Positions 7,710 to 15,587 of a DNA stretch of 64,000 nucleotides are shown one piece after another; the first letter of the stretch is position 1; each line of letters begins with the position of its first letter. The translations under genes were made by a program, and so were the position numbers. Below the pieces are notes generated by a model that saw nothing but the letters and a program-made list of their open reading frames with translations, did not search any database and was not told where the DNA came from. Location: NCBI RefSeq assembly GCF_001279775.1, contig NZ_LGDG01000134.1:1-64000 (forward strand), read 5' to 3'. This DNA is from Streptomyces sp. MMG1533 (lineage in GTDB: Bacteria > Actinomycetota > Actinomycetes > Streptomycetales > Streptomycetaceae).

Positions 7710-8951
7710 TCAGACCTCCAGGAGGGTGTCGAAGGCGGGCGGCAGTCGCTTCCAGGTGTCGCGCCCGGCGGCGTACTCGGCGTCGGTCAGCAGGCAGGAC
7801 TCCAGCAGCGACGCCAGCCCGTCGCGGTCGAGGCCGGGGGACGTGAAGACGAGGTGCTGGCAGCAGTCGCCGTGCTCGGGGTGCCAGTCCAGCGCGGCGG
7901 CGGCGCGGCGCACCGGCGGGACCATCTCCCAGGCCGCGTCCGGGAGGGACGCGAGCCACGGGCCCGCGCTCTCCACGCACAGCGCCCCGCCGGCCGCGTC
8001 CCAGTGCAGCAGCGAGTCCGGCTTGTCGGCGAGCCAGAACCGGCCCCGGCTGCGGGCGGCGGCACAGGTGATGTCCTCCAGAGCCTCGTACAGCCGCCCC
8101 GGGTGGAAGGGGCGGCGGCGGTGCCAGACGAGGGTGGAGACGCCGTGCGCGTCGGCCTCGGCGGGGAGCAGGGCGCAGGCGGGGTGCTGGGCGGCCGCGG
8201 CGGCTTCCACGTCGAAACCGGCGAAAGCGGCGCGGGCCAGCGGGGACGACAGGGGCGGGTGACCGCCGGACGCCGGGCCGGACGAGGACGACGCCAAGAA
8301 GTCGCCGCCCGATGCGCCCGGTACGCCGCTCGCGCCCGCCGGGTCGCCGTGGCCGATCGGGACCCGGCGGGCCGTCGGATGCAGCTGGGCCAGCAGCTCC
8401 CGGTCCTCGTCGTCGGCCTCCGGGGAGTCGGCGAGGGCGAGGACGGGGGCGTACTCCAGCTGCCGTGCGAAGGTGTCGGCGACCGTCCGCTGGTCGGTGG
8501 CCGCGGCCGCGAGGCCGCCCTCGGCCAGGTCGTCGCCGTTGCCGAGGTACGGCAGGACGAGCGCCGGGTCGACGGCGGTGATCACGCCGGTGACGGTGAG
8601 CCCGCCGGACATGACCACCTCCGCCATGGCCTTGGGCTCGACGGAGTCCCACAGCTCGACGACCGCGAGGCGGGTGTCCCCCGCGTCCGCGAGCCGACGC
8701 AGCTCCGGCACCAGGTCCTCCCTGAGCGCACAGCAGGCGCAGTCGTTGACGAGCGGCGCCTCGCCCGCGGACAGGATGCCGGTGGCGTCGCGGACGGTGC
8801 GTACGACGGTGCCGGCCGCGGCGGTGGCCAGGTCGTGGTGGAGTACGACACTGCCGGGCACGTCGGCGAGCAGCCGCTCCACGGCCGCCTTGCGGGCGTC
8901 GGCGTGCAGCCCGCCGACGATCACGACGGGGAGCGCAGAAGGCACAGCCAC
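7710..8951 (-). CDS. CobW/COG0523-family protein with degenerate GTPase motifs
   Basis: This 413-residue protein belongs to the COG0523 metallochaperone family. The metal-binding [16 protein letters not shown] motif (CxCC) and the C-terminal CobW_C domain ([36 protein letters not shown]) are intact. The nucleotide site is not: the expected GxxGxGK[ST] P-loop reads [17 protein letters not shown], and no NKxD guanine motif is seen where [13 protein letters not shown] occurs. It is probably a metal-binding protein that no longer hydrolyses GTP. It sits inside a Zur-controlled block of zinc-free ribosomal proteins, so its metal is most likely zinc. Confidence 0.88.
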   Translation of the reverse strand: MAVPSALPVVIVGGLHADARKAAVERLLADVPGSVVLHHDLATAAAGTVVRTVRDATGILSAGEAPLVNDCACCALREDLVPELRRLADAGDTRLAVVELWDSVEPKAMAEVVMSGGLTVTGVITAVDPALVLPYLGNGDDLAEGGLAAAATDQRTVADTFARQLEYAPVLALADSPEADDEDRELLAQLHPTARRVPIGHGDPAGASGVPGASGGDFLASSSSGPASGGHPPLSSPLARAAFAGFDVEAAAAAQHPACALLPAEADAHGVSTLVWHRRRPFHPGRLYEALEDITCAAARSRGRFWLADKPDSLLHWDAAGGALCVESAGPWLASLPDAAWEMVPPVRRAAAALDWHPEHGDCCQHLVFTSPGLDRDGLASLLESCLLTDAEYAAGRDTWKRLPPAFDTLLEV

Positions 8952-8955
8952 GGCG

Positions 8956-9213
8956 CTAGCCCTGCCTTCCGTACCGGCGTTCGAAGCGCTCGACGCGCCC
9001 GGCGGTGTCCAGGACGCGGGCGGTGCCCGTGTAGAAGGGGTGGCTGACGTCGGAGATCTCGACGTCGACGACCGGGTAGGTGTTGCCGTCCTCCCACTCG
9101 ATCGTCTTCTCGCGGGTCGTGGCCGAAAGAGTCGACCGGGTCAGGAAGGCGTAATTCGCGGCACGGTCGCGGAAGACGACAGGACCGTAGTCCGGGTGGA
9201 TTCCCTTGCGCAT
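8956..9213 (-). CDS. rpmE2: 50S ribosomal protein L31 type B, zinc-free
   Basis: This 85-residue L31 begins [16 protein letters not shown] and contains the type B segment [25 protein letters not shown]. It has no CxxC pair and no cysteine at all, in contrast to the zinc-binding type A. Four bases separate it from the CobW-like gene downstream and nine from L33 upstream, so it belongs to the same transcript. Confidence 0.95.
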   Translation of the reverse strand: MRKGIHPDYGPVVFRDRAANYAFLTRSTLSATTREKTIEWEDGNTYPVVDVEISDVSHPFYTGTARVLDTAGRVERFERRYGRQG

Positions 9214-9222
9214 GGCGGTGGT

Positions 9223-9387
9223 TCAGCGCTCCTCTCGGAAGTCGACATGGCGGCCGGCGACCGGGTCGAACTTGCGCAGCGTCATGCGGTCCGGGTCGTT
9301 GCGGCGGTTCTTGCGGGTCACGTAGGTGAAGCCGGTCCCGGCGGTGGACCGGAGCTTGATGACCGGGCGGAGTTCGTTACGAGCCAT
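9223..9387 (-). CDS. rpmG: 50S ribosomal protein L33, zinc-free
   Basis: This 54-residue protein starts at ATG 9387 and reads [20 protein letters not shown], then [20 protein letters not shown], ending DFREER. It is a complete L33 with the YVTRKNRRN core and lacks the cysteine pairs of zinc-binding L33. It is the first gene of the minus-strand run; the Zur box at 9401-9421 is 14 bases upstream of its start, and TAAGAT on the minus strand at 9393-9398 may be its -10 element. Confidence 0.93.
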   Translation of the reverse strand: MARNELRPVIKLRSTAGTGFTYVTRKNRRNDPDRMTLRKFDPVAGRHVDFREER

Positions 9388-9400
9388 GCTGCTATCTTAC

Positions 9401-9421
9401 TGAAAATGAATTCCATTTACA
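9401..9421. promoter_or_regulatory. Zur box between divergent zinc-free ribosomal protein genes
   Basis: The 21-bp site reads TGAAAATGAA followed by TTCCATTTACA. It matches the palindromic actinobacterial Zur operator (TGAAAATGATTTTCATTTTCA-like; quoted from memory). It lies between L33 (minus strand) and L28 (plus strand), so one bound Zur dimer pair would silence both directions when zinc is sufficient. Confidence 0.85.
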
Positions 9422-9450
9422 CAACCGCTCCGAGAGAGGTGCATCACCCC

Positions 9451-9687
9451 GTGTCCGCCCACTGCATGCTGACCGGAGCACAGCCCGGCTTCGGCAACCG
9501 CATCTCCCACTCCCACCGGCGCACCTCGCGCCGCTTCGACCCCAACATCCAGTCCAAGCGCTACTGGCTGCCGAGCGAGGGCCGCCACGTACGGCTGCGG
9601 CTGAGCACCAAGGGGATCAAGACCGTCGACACGATCGGCGTCGAGGCGGCCGTGGCCCGGATCCGGGCGCGAGGGGTGAAGGTCTGA
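9451..9687 (+). CDS. rpmB: 50S ribosomal protein L28 (alternative copy)
   Basis: This 78-residue L28 starts at GTG 9451 ([20 protein letters not shown]) and continues with [20 protein letters not shown]. It keeps a single cysteine, not the set needed for zinc. An ATG at 9406 is in frame but lies inside the Zur box, so the GTG after GAGAGAGG (9432-9439) is preferred. Its stop overlaps the S14 start (TGATG), and both are read from the Zur-controlled intergenic region. Confidence 0.93.
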   Translation: MSAHCMLTGAQPGFGNRISHSHRRTSRRFDPNIQSKRYWLPSEGRHVRLRLSTKGIKTVDTIGVEAAVARIRARGVKV

Positions 9688-9992
9688 TGGCGAAGAAGAG
9701 CAAGATCGCGAAGAACGAGCAGCGGCAGGAGATCGTCGCGCGGTACGCCGCCCGCCGGGCCGAGCTGAAGGAGATCGTCCGGCGGCCCTCCTCGACGGAG
9801 GCGGAACGGCTCGCCGCACAGCGGGAGTTGCGCCGGCAGCCGCGGGACGCCAGCCCCACACGCGTACGCAACCGCGACCAGGTGGACGGGCGGCCCCGCG
9901 GTTACTTCCGTGCCTTCGGACTGTCCCGGGTGGGTCTGCGTACCCAGGCGCACGCGGGGTACCTGCCAGGCGTTCGCAAGTCGTCCTGGTAG
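9687..9992 (+). CDS. rpsN: 30S ribosomal protein S14, zinc-free long form
   Basis: This 101-residue S14 begins [20 protein letters not shown] and ends in [20 protein letters not shown] with the [11 protein letters not shown] tail. It is the long, cysteine-free type that substitutes for the short zinc-finger S14. ATG at 9687 overlaps the L28 TGA, so the two are translationally coupled. Confidence 0.95.
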   Translation: MAKKSKIAKNEQRQEIVARYAARRAELKEIVRRPSSTEAERLAAQRELRRQPRDASPTRVRNRDQVDGRPRGYFRAFGLSRVGLRTQAHAGYLPGVRKSSW

Positions 9993-10068
9993 GCCCGGTT
10001 ACGCCCTGGTAGCTTGCTGCGGTCCTTCCGGCCGGCCCGGCCGACCGGCTACAGCTTGGGAGCTTCCA

Positions 10069-10596
10069 GTGACTTCGGCGACCTTCTCGCGTACGGCGAC
10101 GCGGCGGCGGGTGCGGATCGCGGCCGCCGCCGCATCTCTGGCCGGTGTGCTCGCGCTGACCGCGTGCAGTGGTGACGGCGGCTCCGACGACGAGGCTTCC
10201 GGCAGCCCCGGTACGTCCGCGAGCGCGAGCGCGGACACCGGCGGCACGACCGGCGGCAGCGAGGGGTCCACGACCGCGTCCGAGGGTCTTGAGGGCAACT
10301 GGCTGGCCACCACCGACGGCAAGGCCGTGGCGCTGGTGATCACCGGCACCGAGGCCGGGCTCTTCGCCACCGGCGGTGCCGTGTGCAGCGGCACCGCCGG
10401 CAAGGAGTCGGGCGCGGAGAAGATCCGTCTCAAGTGCTCGGACGGCAGCAAGGACCGGGCCGAGGGGACGGTCGACTCCGTCGGCAAGTCCTCGCTCGAG
10501 GTGACCTGGAAGAGTGGTCTCGGCACGGAGACCTACACCAGGTCGGAGGGCGGACAGCTGCCGAGCGACCTGCCGACGGCGAGCCTGGGGTCCTGA
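10069..10596 (+). CDS. Predicted lipoprotein, function unknown
   Basis: This 175-residue protein starts at GTG 10069, 6 bases after GGGAG. An Arg-rich n-region (TATRRRVRIAAAAA) and a hydrophobic stretch lead to the lipobox LTAC, so it should be lipidated and surface-exposed. A Gly/Ser/Thr/Asp-rich linker follows. The globular part begins about GLEGNWLATTDGKAVALVI, with two cysteines (GAVCSGT; RLKCSDG) that could form a disulfide. The EGNW...ALVI...TW pattern suggests a small beta-barrel. No family name is assigned. Confidence 0.8.
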   Translation: MTSATFSRTATRRRVRIAAAAASLAGVLALTACSGDGGSDDEASGSPGTSASASADTGGTTGGSEGSTTASEGLEGNWLATTDGKAVALVITGTEAGLFATGGAVCSGTAGKESGAEKIRLKCSDGSKDRAEGTVDSVGKSSLEVTWKSGLGTETYTRSEGGQLPSDLPTASLGS

Positions 10597-10692
10597 CCCT
10601 CGGCTCCAGGGAGGGTCGGGCAACCGCACCTCCGTTTCATGCGTGATGATCCATGCACTGGACCATCGGCATCACGCTCCCAGAGGACCCTT

Positions 10693-11226
10693 ATGCGCAC
10701 CGCCCCCACCCTCGCCGCCGCCGCCCTCGCCGCCGCCCTCCTCCTGACCGCCTGCGACGACAGCGGCGCCGGGAGCGACACGGAGGACAAGGCCAAGGAC
10801 AGCACCGCCTGCAAGATCGACGAGGTCGCCGTCGACGTCGGGCCCGCCGCCGAGGCTCCCGCCGCAGGGGACACGGGCAGCGTTCCCGTCACGATCACCA
10901 ACGGCGCCACCGAGTGCACCCTCGACGGCCTCCCCGCCGTCGACCTCTACGCGGGCGGCACCTCGACGAACGTCCTCCCGGACCCGGCCGCCAAGGCCCA
11001 GAAGCTGACCCTCGCCGCGAACCAGGCCGTGTCCTTCACGATCACCTACGTCCGGGGCGAGCCGGGCGGCGCGAAGACGCTGGCCGTGAAGACGGCGAAG
11101 TTCAGCCTGCCCGGCGCCGCCACGGCCGTGCACAGCTTCCCGTGGTCGTACGGCGACGTCGCGCTGAAGAGCGACGGAAAGGAGCCCGACGCCACGGTGA
11201 GCGGGTTCCAGCAGGTGGGCGACTGA
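10693..11226 (+). CDS. DUF4232 family lipoprotein
   Basis: This 177-residue protein has a short signal peptide ending in LLLTAC (lipobox), an acidic linker, and a DUF4232-type beta-sandwich domain: VPVTITNGATECTLDGLPAVDLY, then LTLAANQAVSFTITYVR. DUF4232 lipoproteins are abundant in Streptomyces; their role is unknown. ATG at 10693 follows AGAGGA. It lies 96 bases after another lipoprotein gene on the same strand, and the two may be co-expressed. Confidence 0.85.
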   Translation: MRTAPTLAAAALAAALLLTACDDSGAGSDTEDKAKDSTACKIDEVAVDVGPAAEAPAAGDTGSVPVTITNGATECTLDGLPAVDLYAGGTSTNVLPDPAAKAQKLTLAANQAVSFTITYVRGEPGGAKTLAVKTAKFSLPGAATAVHSFPWSYGDVALKSDGKEPDATVSGFQQVGD

Positions 11227-11251
11227 CGCGGCCGACAGGCGTGCGGCCGGC

Positions 11252-12361
11252 TCAGCCGAGCGGGCGGCGCGCCCGGACCTGCGCCCGGTCGGCCGCCTGA
11301 GAACCCTCCGTCCAGCCCGCCTCGTCGCTGACGCCTCGCAGGCGGGTCGTGGTGGTCTCCGGGAACATGCGGTCCAGGCGGTCGGTGACGGCGACCTCGC
11401 GGGTGGCGAGGACGGGCAGCAGGTCCTCGCTCACCGGGCTCGCGGCGGCCTCGCGCAGGCGGGTGCCGACCCGGTGGGCATAGGCCGCGAGGAAGGACTG
11501 CCGGAAGGTCTTGGTCCGCCTACGGCCGCCCGCGCGCTGCGCCGCCTCCGCCTTCGCCATCGCGGACCGGGCCTGGACGAGCAGCGAGGTGTGGAGCAGC
11601 TCGACCACCTCCAGGTCCGCTTCGAAGCCGACGACGGTGGAGAAGCCGAGGGGTTCGTTCCACACGGCCCGGCAGTGGTTGGCGGTGGCGACCGCGTCCA
11701 GCAGCACCGCCTTGGCCTGCTCGTACGGCGGCTCGACGCCGATCCGGCAGGCGCCGGGGGCGTCGGCCGCGGGCGCCCCGGCCGCGAGCAGCGCCTCGTC
11801 GACACTGTGCCGGGCCATCAGCTCCTGCGCCTTGGCGCTGAGCGCTTCGGCCTCCTCCGGGAAGCCGGTCGCCTCCGCCTTGGCGAGGAGGGCGCGGATA
11901 CGGGTGAGCATGCGGGAGTCGGACCCCGGGTGGTGCCGGGCGGCGGGCTCCTCCAGGGGCTCGATGGCGGGCAGGTTCAGGAGGAGGCGGTACAGCTCCA
12001 GGACGGTGGTGGCGTACGAGAAGCGGTCGGTGCCGGGCGGGGCCTCGGCGGCCTCGGCCGTCAGTTCGTCGAGCTGTGCGGTCCAGCGCGGGCCGCGCGG
12101 ACGGTCGTCCGGCACCTGGGAGCGGATCATCGCGGACAGCACGCGCGCGTGCACGTCGCCCAGCTCGCGCCGCACGATCCGTACGACGTCGGCGGGCTGC
12201 CAGCCGCGCCGCCAGGCCGTCGCCACGAACTCCCGGCCCCGCCGGTCGAGTTCGGCATCCGCCGCGGGGTCGGCCGCGAGGAGGGAGGCACCGGTGTCGA
12301 GGGCGGAGTCGGTGTCGGCGTAGAGGGCGGCCTGGAAGGCGCGTTCGACGGTGCTGGTCAC
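11252..12361 (-). CDS. DUF2786 domain protein
   Basis: This 369-residue cytoplasmic protein carries the DUF2786 signature near residue 155 (RIRALLAKAEATGFPEEAEA, then ELMARHSVDEALL). The preceding helical part (ATAWRRGWQPADVVRIVRRE) and the following part (LLDAVATANHCRAVW, FEADLEVVELLHTSLLVQA) match the usual Streptomyces architecture. This family is sometimes found with plasmid or phage genes, but here it lies in a core-looking neighbourhood. The biochemical role is unknown. Confidence 0.85.
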   Translation of the reverse strand: MTSTVERAFQAALYADTDSALDTGASLLAADPAADAELDRRGREFVATAWRRGWQPADVVRIVRRELGDVHARVLSAMIRSQVPDDRPRGPRWTAQLDELTAEAAEAPPGTDRFSYATTVLELYRLLLNLPAIEPLEEPAARHHPGSDSRMLTRIRALLAKAEATGFPEEAEALSAKAQELMARHSVDEALLAAGAPAADAPGACRIGVEPPYEQAKAVLLDAVATANHCRAVWNEPLGFSTVVGFEADLEVVELLHTSLLVQARSAMAKAEAAQRAGGRRRTKTFRQSFLAAYAHRVGTRLREAAASPVSEDLLPVLATREVAVTDRLDRMFPETTTTRLRGVSDEAGWTEGSQAADRAQVRARRPLG

Positions 12362-12418
12362 CGGGCGATCGTCTCACCCCCCGAAACTCGGTCGCCGCCG
12401 CACATCCGGGCTTCGAGC

Positions 12419-13057
12419 ATGGCCCGCATGGTGGACATGTCTCTCTACGCGGCCTTCCTCGTCGCCGCCTTCGCGCTCTGCGTCACCCCCGGTCCCGACA
12501 TGATGTTCATCGTGGCGATGGGCGGCCGGGGCGGGCCCACGGCCGGGGTGATGGCCGCGTTCGGCGTGGCCTGCGCCATGCTCGTGCACACGGTGGCCGC
12601 CGCGCTCGGGCTGTCGGCGCTGTTCCTGACGCTCCCGACGCTCTATCACGTGCTGCGGTGGGTGGGCGCGGCCTATCTGCTCTACCTGGCGGTGAAGGCG
12701 TTCCGGGACCGGTCGGTGCCGGGCGAGGAGGAGGCCGCGGGGGCCGGTTCGGGGCTGCGGCGGGCCTTCTGGCAGGGCGCCGTGACCAATCTGCTCAACC
12801 CCAAGGTGATCCTCTTCAACGTGGCGTTCCTGCCGCAGTTCGTGGATCCGTCGCTGGGGCACGTCCAGGGCCAGTTCCTGCTGCTCGGCTTCACGATCGT
12901 GGTGATGGGCTTCCTGTGGGACGGCTTCGTGGGCCTGCTCTCGGGGCGGCTGGCCTCGGTCCTGCGCCGCAGCGCGCGGGTGAACCGGGGGCTGAACATC
13001 CTCTCCGGGACGGTCTTCGCGGGACTGGCGGTGCGGCTGGTGGCGGCGCCGAAGTAG
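12419..13057 (+). CDS. LysE/RhtB family amino-acid exporter
   Basis: This approximately 206-212-residue membrane protein begins (M)SLYAAFLVAAFALCVTPGPD, the hallmark N-terminus of the LysE superfamily, and contains GAVTNLLNPKVILFNVAFLP, the second conserved loop. About six membrane segments fit an inner-membrane exporter of amino acids or their derivatives. ATG codons at 12419, 12428 and 12437 are all in frame, none with a strong ribosome binding site; the last gives the conserved family start. The following gene is 48 bases away but probably has its own promoter. Confidence 0.9.
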   Translation: MARMVDMSLYAAFLVAAFALCVTPGPDMMFIVAMGGRGGPTAGVMAAFGVACAMLVHTVAAALGLSALFLTLPTLYHVLRWVGAAYLLYLAVKAFRDRSVPGEEEAAGAGSGLRRAFWQGAVTNLLNPKVILFNVAFLPQFVDPSLGHVQGQFLLLGFTIVVMGFLWDGFVGLLSGRLASVLRRSARVNRGLNILSGTVFAGLAVRLVAAPK

Positions 13058-13076
13058 TGTCAACCCGAGGTTGACA
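13058..13076. promoter_or_regulatory. Operator 1 upstream of the Clp_N/HTH gene
   Basis: TGTCAACC-CGA-GGTTGACA is a perfect 8-bp inverted repeat with a 3-base spacer. It directly follows the LysE stop codon and covers the TTGACA -35 element at 13071-13076. Confidence 0.75.
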
Positions 13077-13106
13077 CCTAACCCCTGTCAACCTACGGTT
13101 GACACA
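13071..13106 (+). promoter_or_regulatory. Promoter of the Clp_N/HTH gene, predicting a leaderless mRNA
   Basis: TTGACA (13071-13076) and TACGGT (13094-13099) are separated by 17 bases, a near-ideal vegetative promoter. Transcription would start 6-7 bases after the -10, exactly at the ATG (13106). No ribosome binding site precedes the ATG. Both elements are embedded in the two inverted repeats. Confidence 0.65.
13086..13104. promoter_or_regulatory. Operator 2, abutting the start codon of the Clp_N/HTH gene
   Basis: TGTCAACC-TAC-GGTTGACA is identical to operator 1 except for the 3-base spacer. The centres are 28 bp apart. It covers the -10 element and ends one base before the ATG. Confidence 0.75.
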
Positions 13107-13837
13107 TGACGAACCCCGACATCACGTCGTCCGTACGTCTCGACGACCTCATCACGGCCATCAAAAAGGTCCACGACAAGCCCCTCGAACAGCTCCAGGA
13201 CGCGGTGCTCGCCGGTGAGCACCTCGGCGACGTGGCCGACCATCTGATCGGTCACTTCGTGGACCAGGCGCGGCGCTCGGGCGCCTCCTGGACGGACATC
13301 GGCCAGAGCATGGGGGTCACCCGGCAGGCCGCGCAGAAGCGGTTCGTGCCGAAGGAGGGCACGGACCTCGGCGCGAACCAGGACTTCAGCCGCTACACGC
13401 ACCGCGCGCGCAACACGGTGATGGCCGCCCACAACGAGGCCATCGCGGCCCGCAATCCCGAGGGCCGCCCCGAGCACCTGGTCCTCGGCCTGCTGGCCGA
13501 ACCGGAGGGCCTGGCCGCCAAAGCGATCACCGCGCAGGGCGTCCTCCTGGACGCCGTACGCCAGGCCGCCGGCGCCGCGCTGCCGCCCGCGGCCGAGGAC
13601 GTACCGTCGCTCGTCCCCTACGGCTCCGACGCCAAGAAGGTCCTGGAGCTGACCTTCCGCGAGGCCCTGCGCCTCGGCCACAACTACGTCGGCACCGAGC
13701 ACATCCTGCTCGCCCTGCTGGAGTTCGAGAACGGCCAGGGGGTCCTGTCGGGCCTCGGCATCACCAAGGCGGCGGTCGAGGAGAACGTCACCGCCGCCCT
13801 CGCCGAGATCACGGTGAAGTCCGGCGAACAGGACTGA
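13106..13837 (+). CDS. HTH plus Clp N-terminal (double Clp repeat) protein
   Basis: This 243-residue cytoplasmic protein has an N-terminal region ending in a helix-turn-helix-like segment (SGASWTDIGQSMGVTRQAAQ, then KRFVPKE). Two Clp_N repeats follow (THRARNTVMAAHNEAIAA...PEHLVLGLL and KKVLELTFREALRLGHNYVG...TEHILLALL). It has no AAA+ ATPase module, so it is not a chaperone; the Clp_N part probably senses proteins or peptides. Two identical inverted repeats over its promoter suggest that it represses itself. The ATG coincides with the predicted transcription start. Confidence 0.88.
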   Translation: MTNPDITSSVRLDDLITAIKKVHDKPLEQLQDAVLAGEHLGDVADHLIGHFVDQARRSGASWTDIGQSMGVTRQAAQKRFVPKEGTDLGANQDFSRYTHRARNTVMAAHNEAIAARNPEGRPEHLVLGLLAEPEGLAAKAITAQGVLLDAVRQAAGAALPPAAEDVPSLVPYGSDAKKVLELTFREALRLGHNYVGTEHILLALLEFENGQGVLSGLGITKAAVEENVTAALAEITVKSGEQD

Positions 13838-13901
13838 GCACGGCGGCACAGGTCCGAGCAGGTCAGAGGCCGTTGTCAGACCCTGCTGCCACACTCGCAG
13901 C

Positions 13902-15587
13902 ATGACCGACCGGTGGGCTCTCGCTCCGGCCGAGGACGGTGGCGTGGAATTCGCCCCCCTCGGCCCCGGCGGGCTGCTCACCGGCCCGGTGCGGCGGGCC
14001 GCGGACCCCGCCGAGGCGGTACGGGGCCTGCCGGACGTCACGCGCTGGGTGTGGCGGTCGACGGCCGAGACGTATCCGCGACTGCTCGCCACGGGGGTGC
14101 GAGTGGAGCGGTGCTACGACGTCGAGGACGCGGAGACGCTGCTGCTGGGCCACGAGGGGCGGTCCGGCGAACCGCGTTCGGCGGCCGCCGCCCTGGCCCG
14201 GCTGCGCGGCGGCCCCGTACCGCCGGATCCGCCGCAGCGCTCCGCCGAACCCGGCTCGCAGTCGCCCCTCTTCGAGCCGCAGTCCGTGCACCTGCCGCTG
14301 ACGGACCTCGTCGAGGTGTACACCGAGCAGCAGCGCCGGCACGACGCCACCGCGCACCCGGACCGGATGCGGCTGCTGACCGCGGCCGAGTCGGCGGGGA
14401 TGCTGGTGGCCGCCGAGATGAACCGTTCCGGACTGCCGTGGAGCGCCGACGTGCACCGCCGGGTGCTGCACGAACTGCTCGGCGAGCGGTACGCGGGCGG
14501 TGGTGAACCCCGGCGCCTGGCCGAGCTCGCCGACGAGGTGTCCGCCGCCTTCGGCCGCCGGGTCCGCCCCGACCTGCCCGCCGATGTCGTCAAGGCCTTC
14601 GCGCAGGCCGGGATCAAGGTGAAGTCGACCCGGCGCTGGGAGCTCGAGTCGGTCGACCATCCGGCCGTGAAACCGCTGATCGAGTACAAGAAGCTGTACC
14701 GCATCTGGGTCGCGCACGGCTGGTCCTGGCTCCAGGACTGGGTGCGCGAGGGCCGCTTCCGGCCCGAGTTCCAGGCGGGCGGGACCGTCACCGGCCGCTG
14801 GGTCACCAACGGCGGGGGCGCGCTCCAGATCCCGAAGGTCATCCGCCGGGCCGTGGTCGCCGAACCCGGCTGGCGGCTCGTCGTCGCGGACGCCGACCAG
14901 ATGGAGCCGCGCGTCCTCGCGGCGATCTCCCGCGACCCCGGCCTGATGGAGGTGGCCGGCCGGGAGACCGACCTGTACCAGTCCGTCTCCGACCGTGCCT
15001 TCTCCGGCGACCGCGCCCAGGCCAAACTCGCCGTGCTCGGCGCGGTCTACGGCCAGACCTCCGGCGACGGCCTCAAGAACCTCGCCGCACTCAGACGCCG
15101 CTTCCCCAAGGCGGTGGCGTACGTCGACGACGCGGCCCGCGCGGGCGAGGAGGGGCGGCTCGTACGGACCTGGCTCGGCCGGACCTGCCCACCGGCGGCC
15201 GGCACGGGCGACGACGCCTCCGAGGAGGCCGGCATCCCCGTCACGGAGGACGAGTCCGCCGACCGGCAGTGGGCGCCCGGGTACGCCTCCACCGACGCCC
15301 GCGCCCGCGGCCGCTTCGCCCGCAACTTCGTCGTCCAGGGCAGCGCCGCGGACTGGACGCTGCTGCTGCTCGCCGCGCTGCGGCAGTCCTGCGCGGACAT
15401 GGCGGCCGAACTGGTCTTCTTCCAGCACGACGAGGTGATCGTGCACTGTCCCGAGGAGGAGACCGAGACGGTCGTGGCGGCGATCCGGGAGGCGGCGGAG
15501 CTGGCGGGCCGGCTGACGTTCGGCGAGACGCCGGTGCGGTTTCCGTTCACCACGGCGGTGGTGGAGTGTTATGCGGACGCGAAGTGA
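13902..15587 (+). CDS. Bifunctional 3'-5' exonuclease-like/DNA polymerase (family A)
   Basis: This 561-residue protein is the short, PolA-like DNA polymerase found in actinobacteria beside the normal DNA polymerase I. The polymerase half is intact: motif A region VVADADQMEPRVLAAIS, the O-helix region (AKLAVLGAVYGQTSGDGLKN) and motif C FFQHDEVIVHCP. The fingers contain a long Gly/Glu/Asp-rich insertion (about residues 425-455). The N-terminal 180 residues resemble the exonuclease domain only weakly, and I see no complete metal site. There is no 5'-nuclease domain. Its TGA directly abuts the stop codon of the converging SARP gene. Confidence 0.9.
   Translation: MTDRWALAPAEDGGVEFAPLGPGGLLTGPVRRAADPAEAVRGLPDVTRWVWRSTAETYPRLLATGVRVERCYDVEDAETLLLGHEGRSGEPRSAAAALARLRGGPVPPDPPQRSAEPGSQSPLFEPQSVHLPLTDLVEVYTEQQRRHDATAHPDRMRLLTAAESAGMLVAAEMNRSGLPWSADVHRRVLHELLGERYAGGGEPRRLAELADEVSAAFGRRVRPDLPADVVKAFAQAGIKVKSTRRWELESVDHPAVKPLIEYKKLYRIWVAHGWSWLQDWVREGRFRPEFQAGGTVTGRWVTNGGGALQIPKVIRRAVVAEPGWRLVVADADQMEPRVLAAISRDPGLMEVAGRETDLYQSVSDRAFSGDRAQAKLAVLGAVYGQTSGDGLKNLAALRRRFPKAVAYVDDAARAGEEGRLVRTWLGRTCPPAAGTGDDASEEAGIPVTEDESADRQWAPGYASTDARARGRFARNFVVQGSAADWTLLLLAALRQSCADMAAELVFFQHDEVIVHCPEEETETVVAAIREAAELAGRLTFGETPVRFPFTTAVVECYADAK

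Noticed and set aside
9406..9450. An upstream ATG giving L28 an extra N-terminal extension
   Set aside because: The ATG is inside the Zur box and the extra residues are absent from L28 proteins; GTG 9451 has a usable ribosome binding site.
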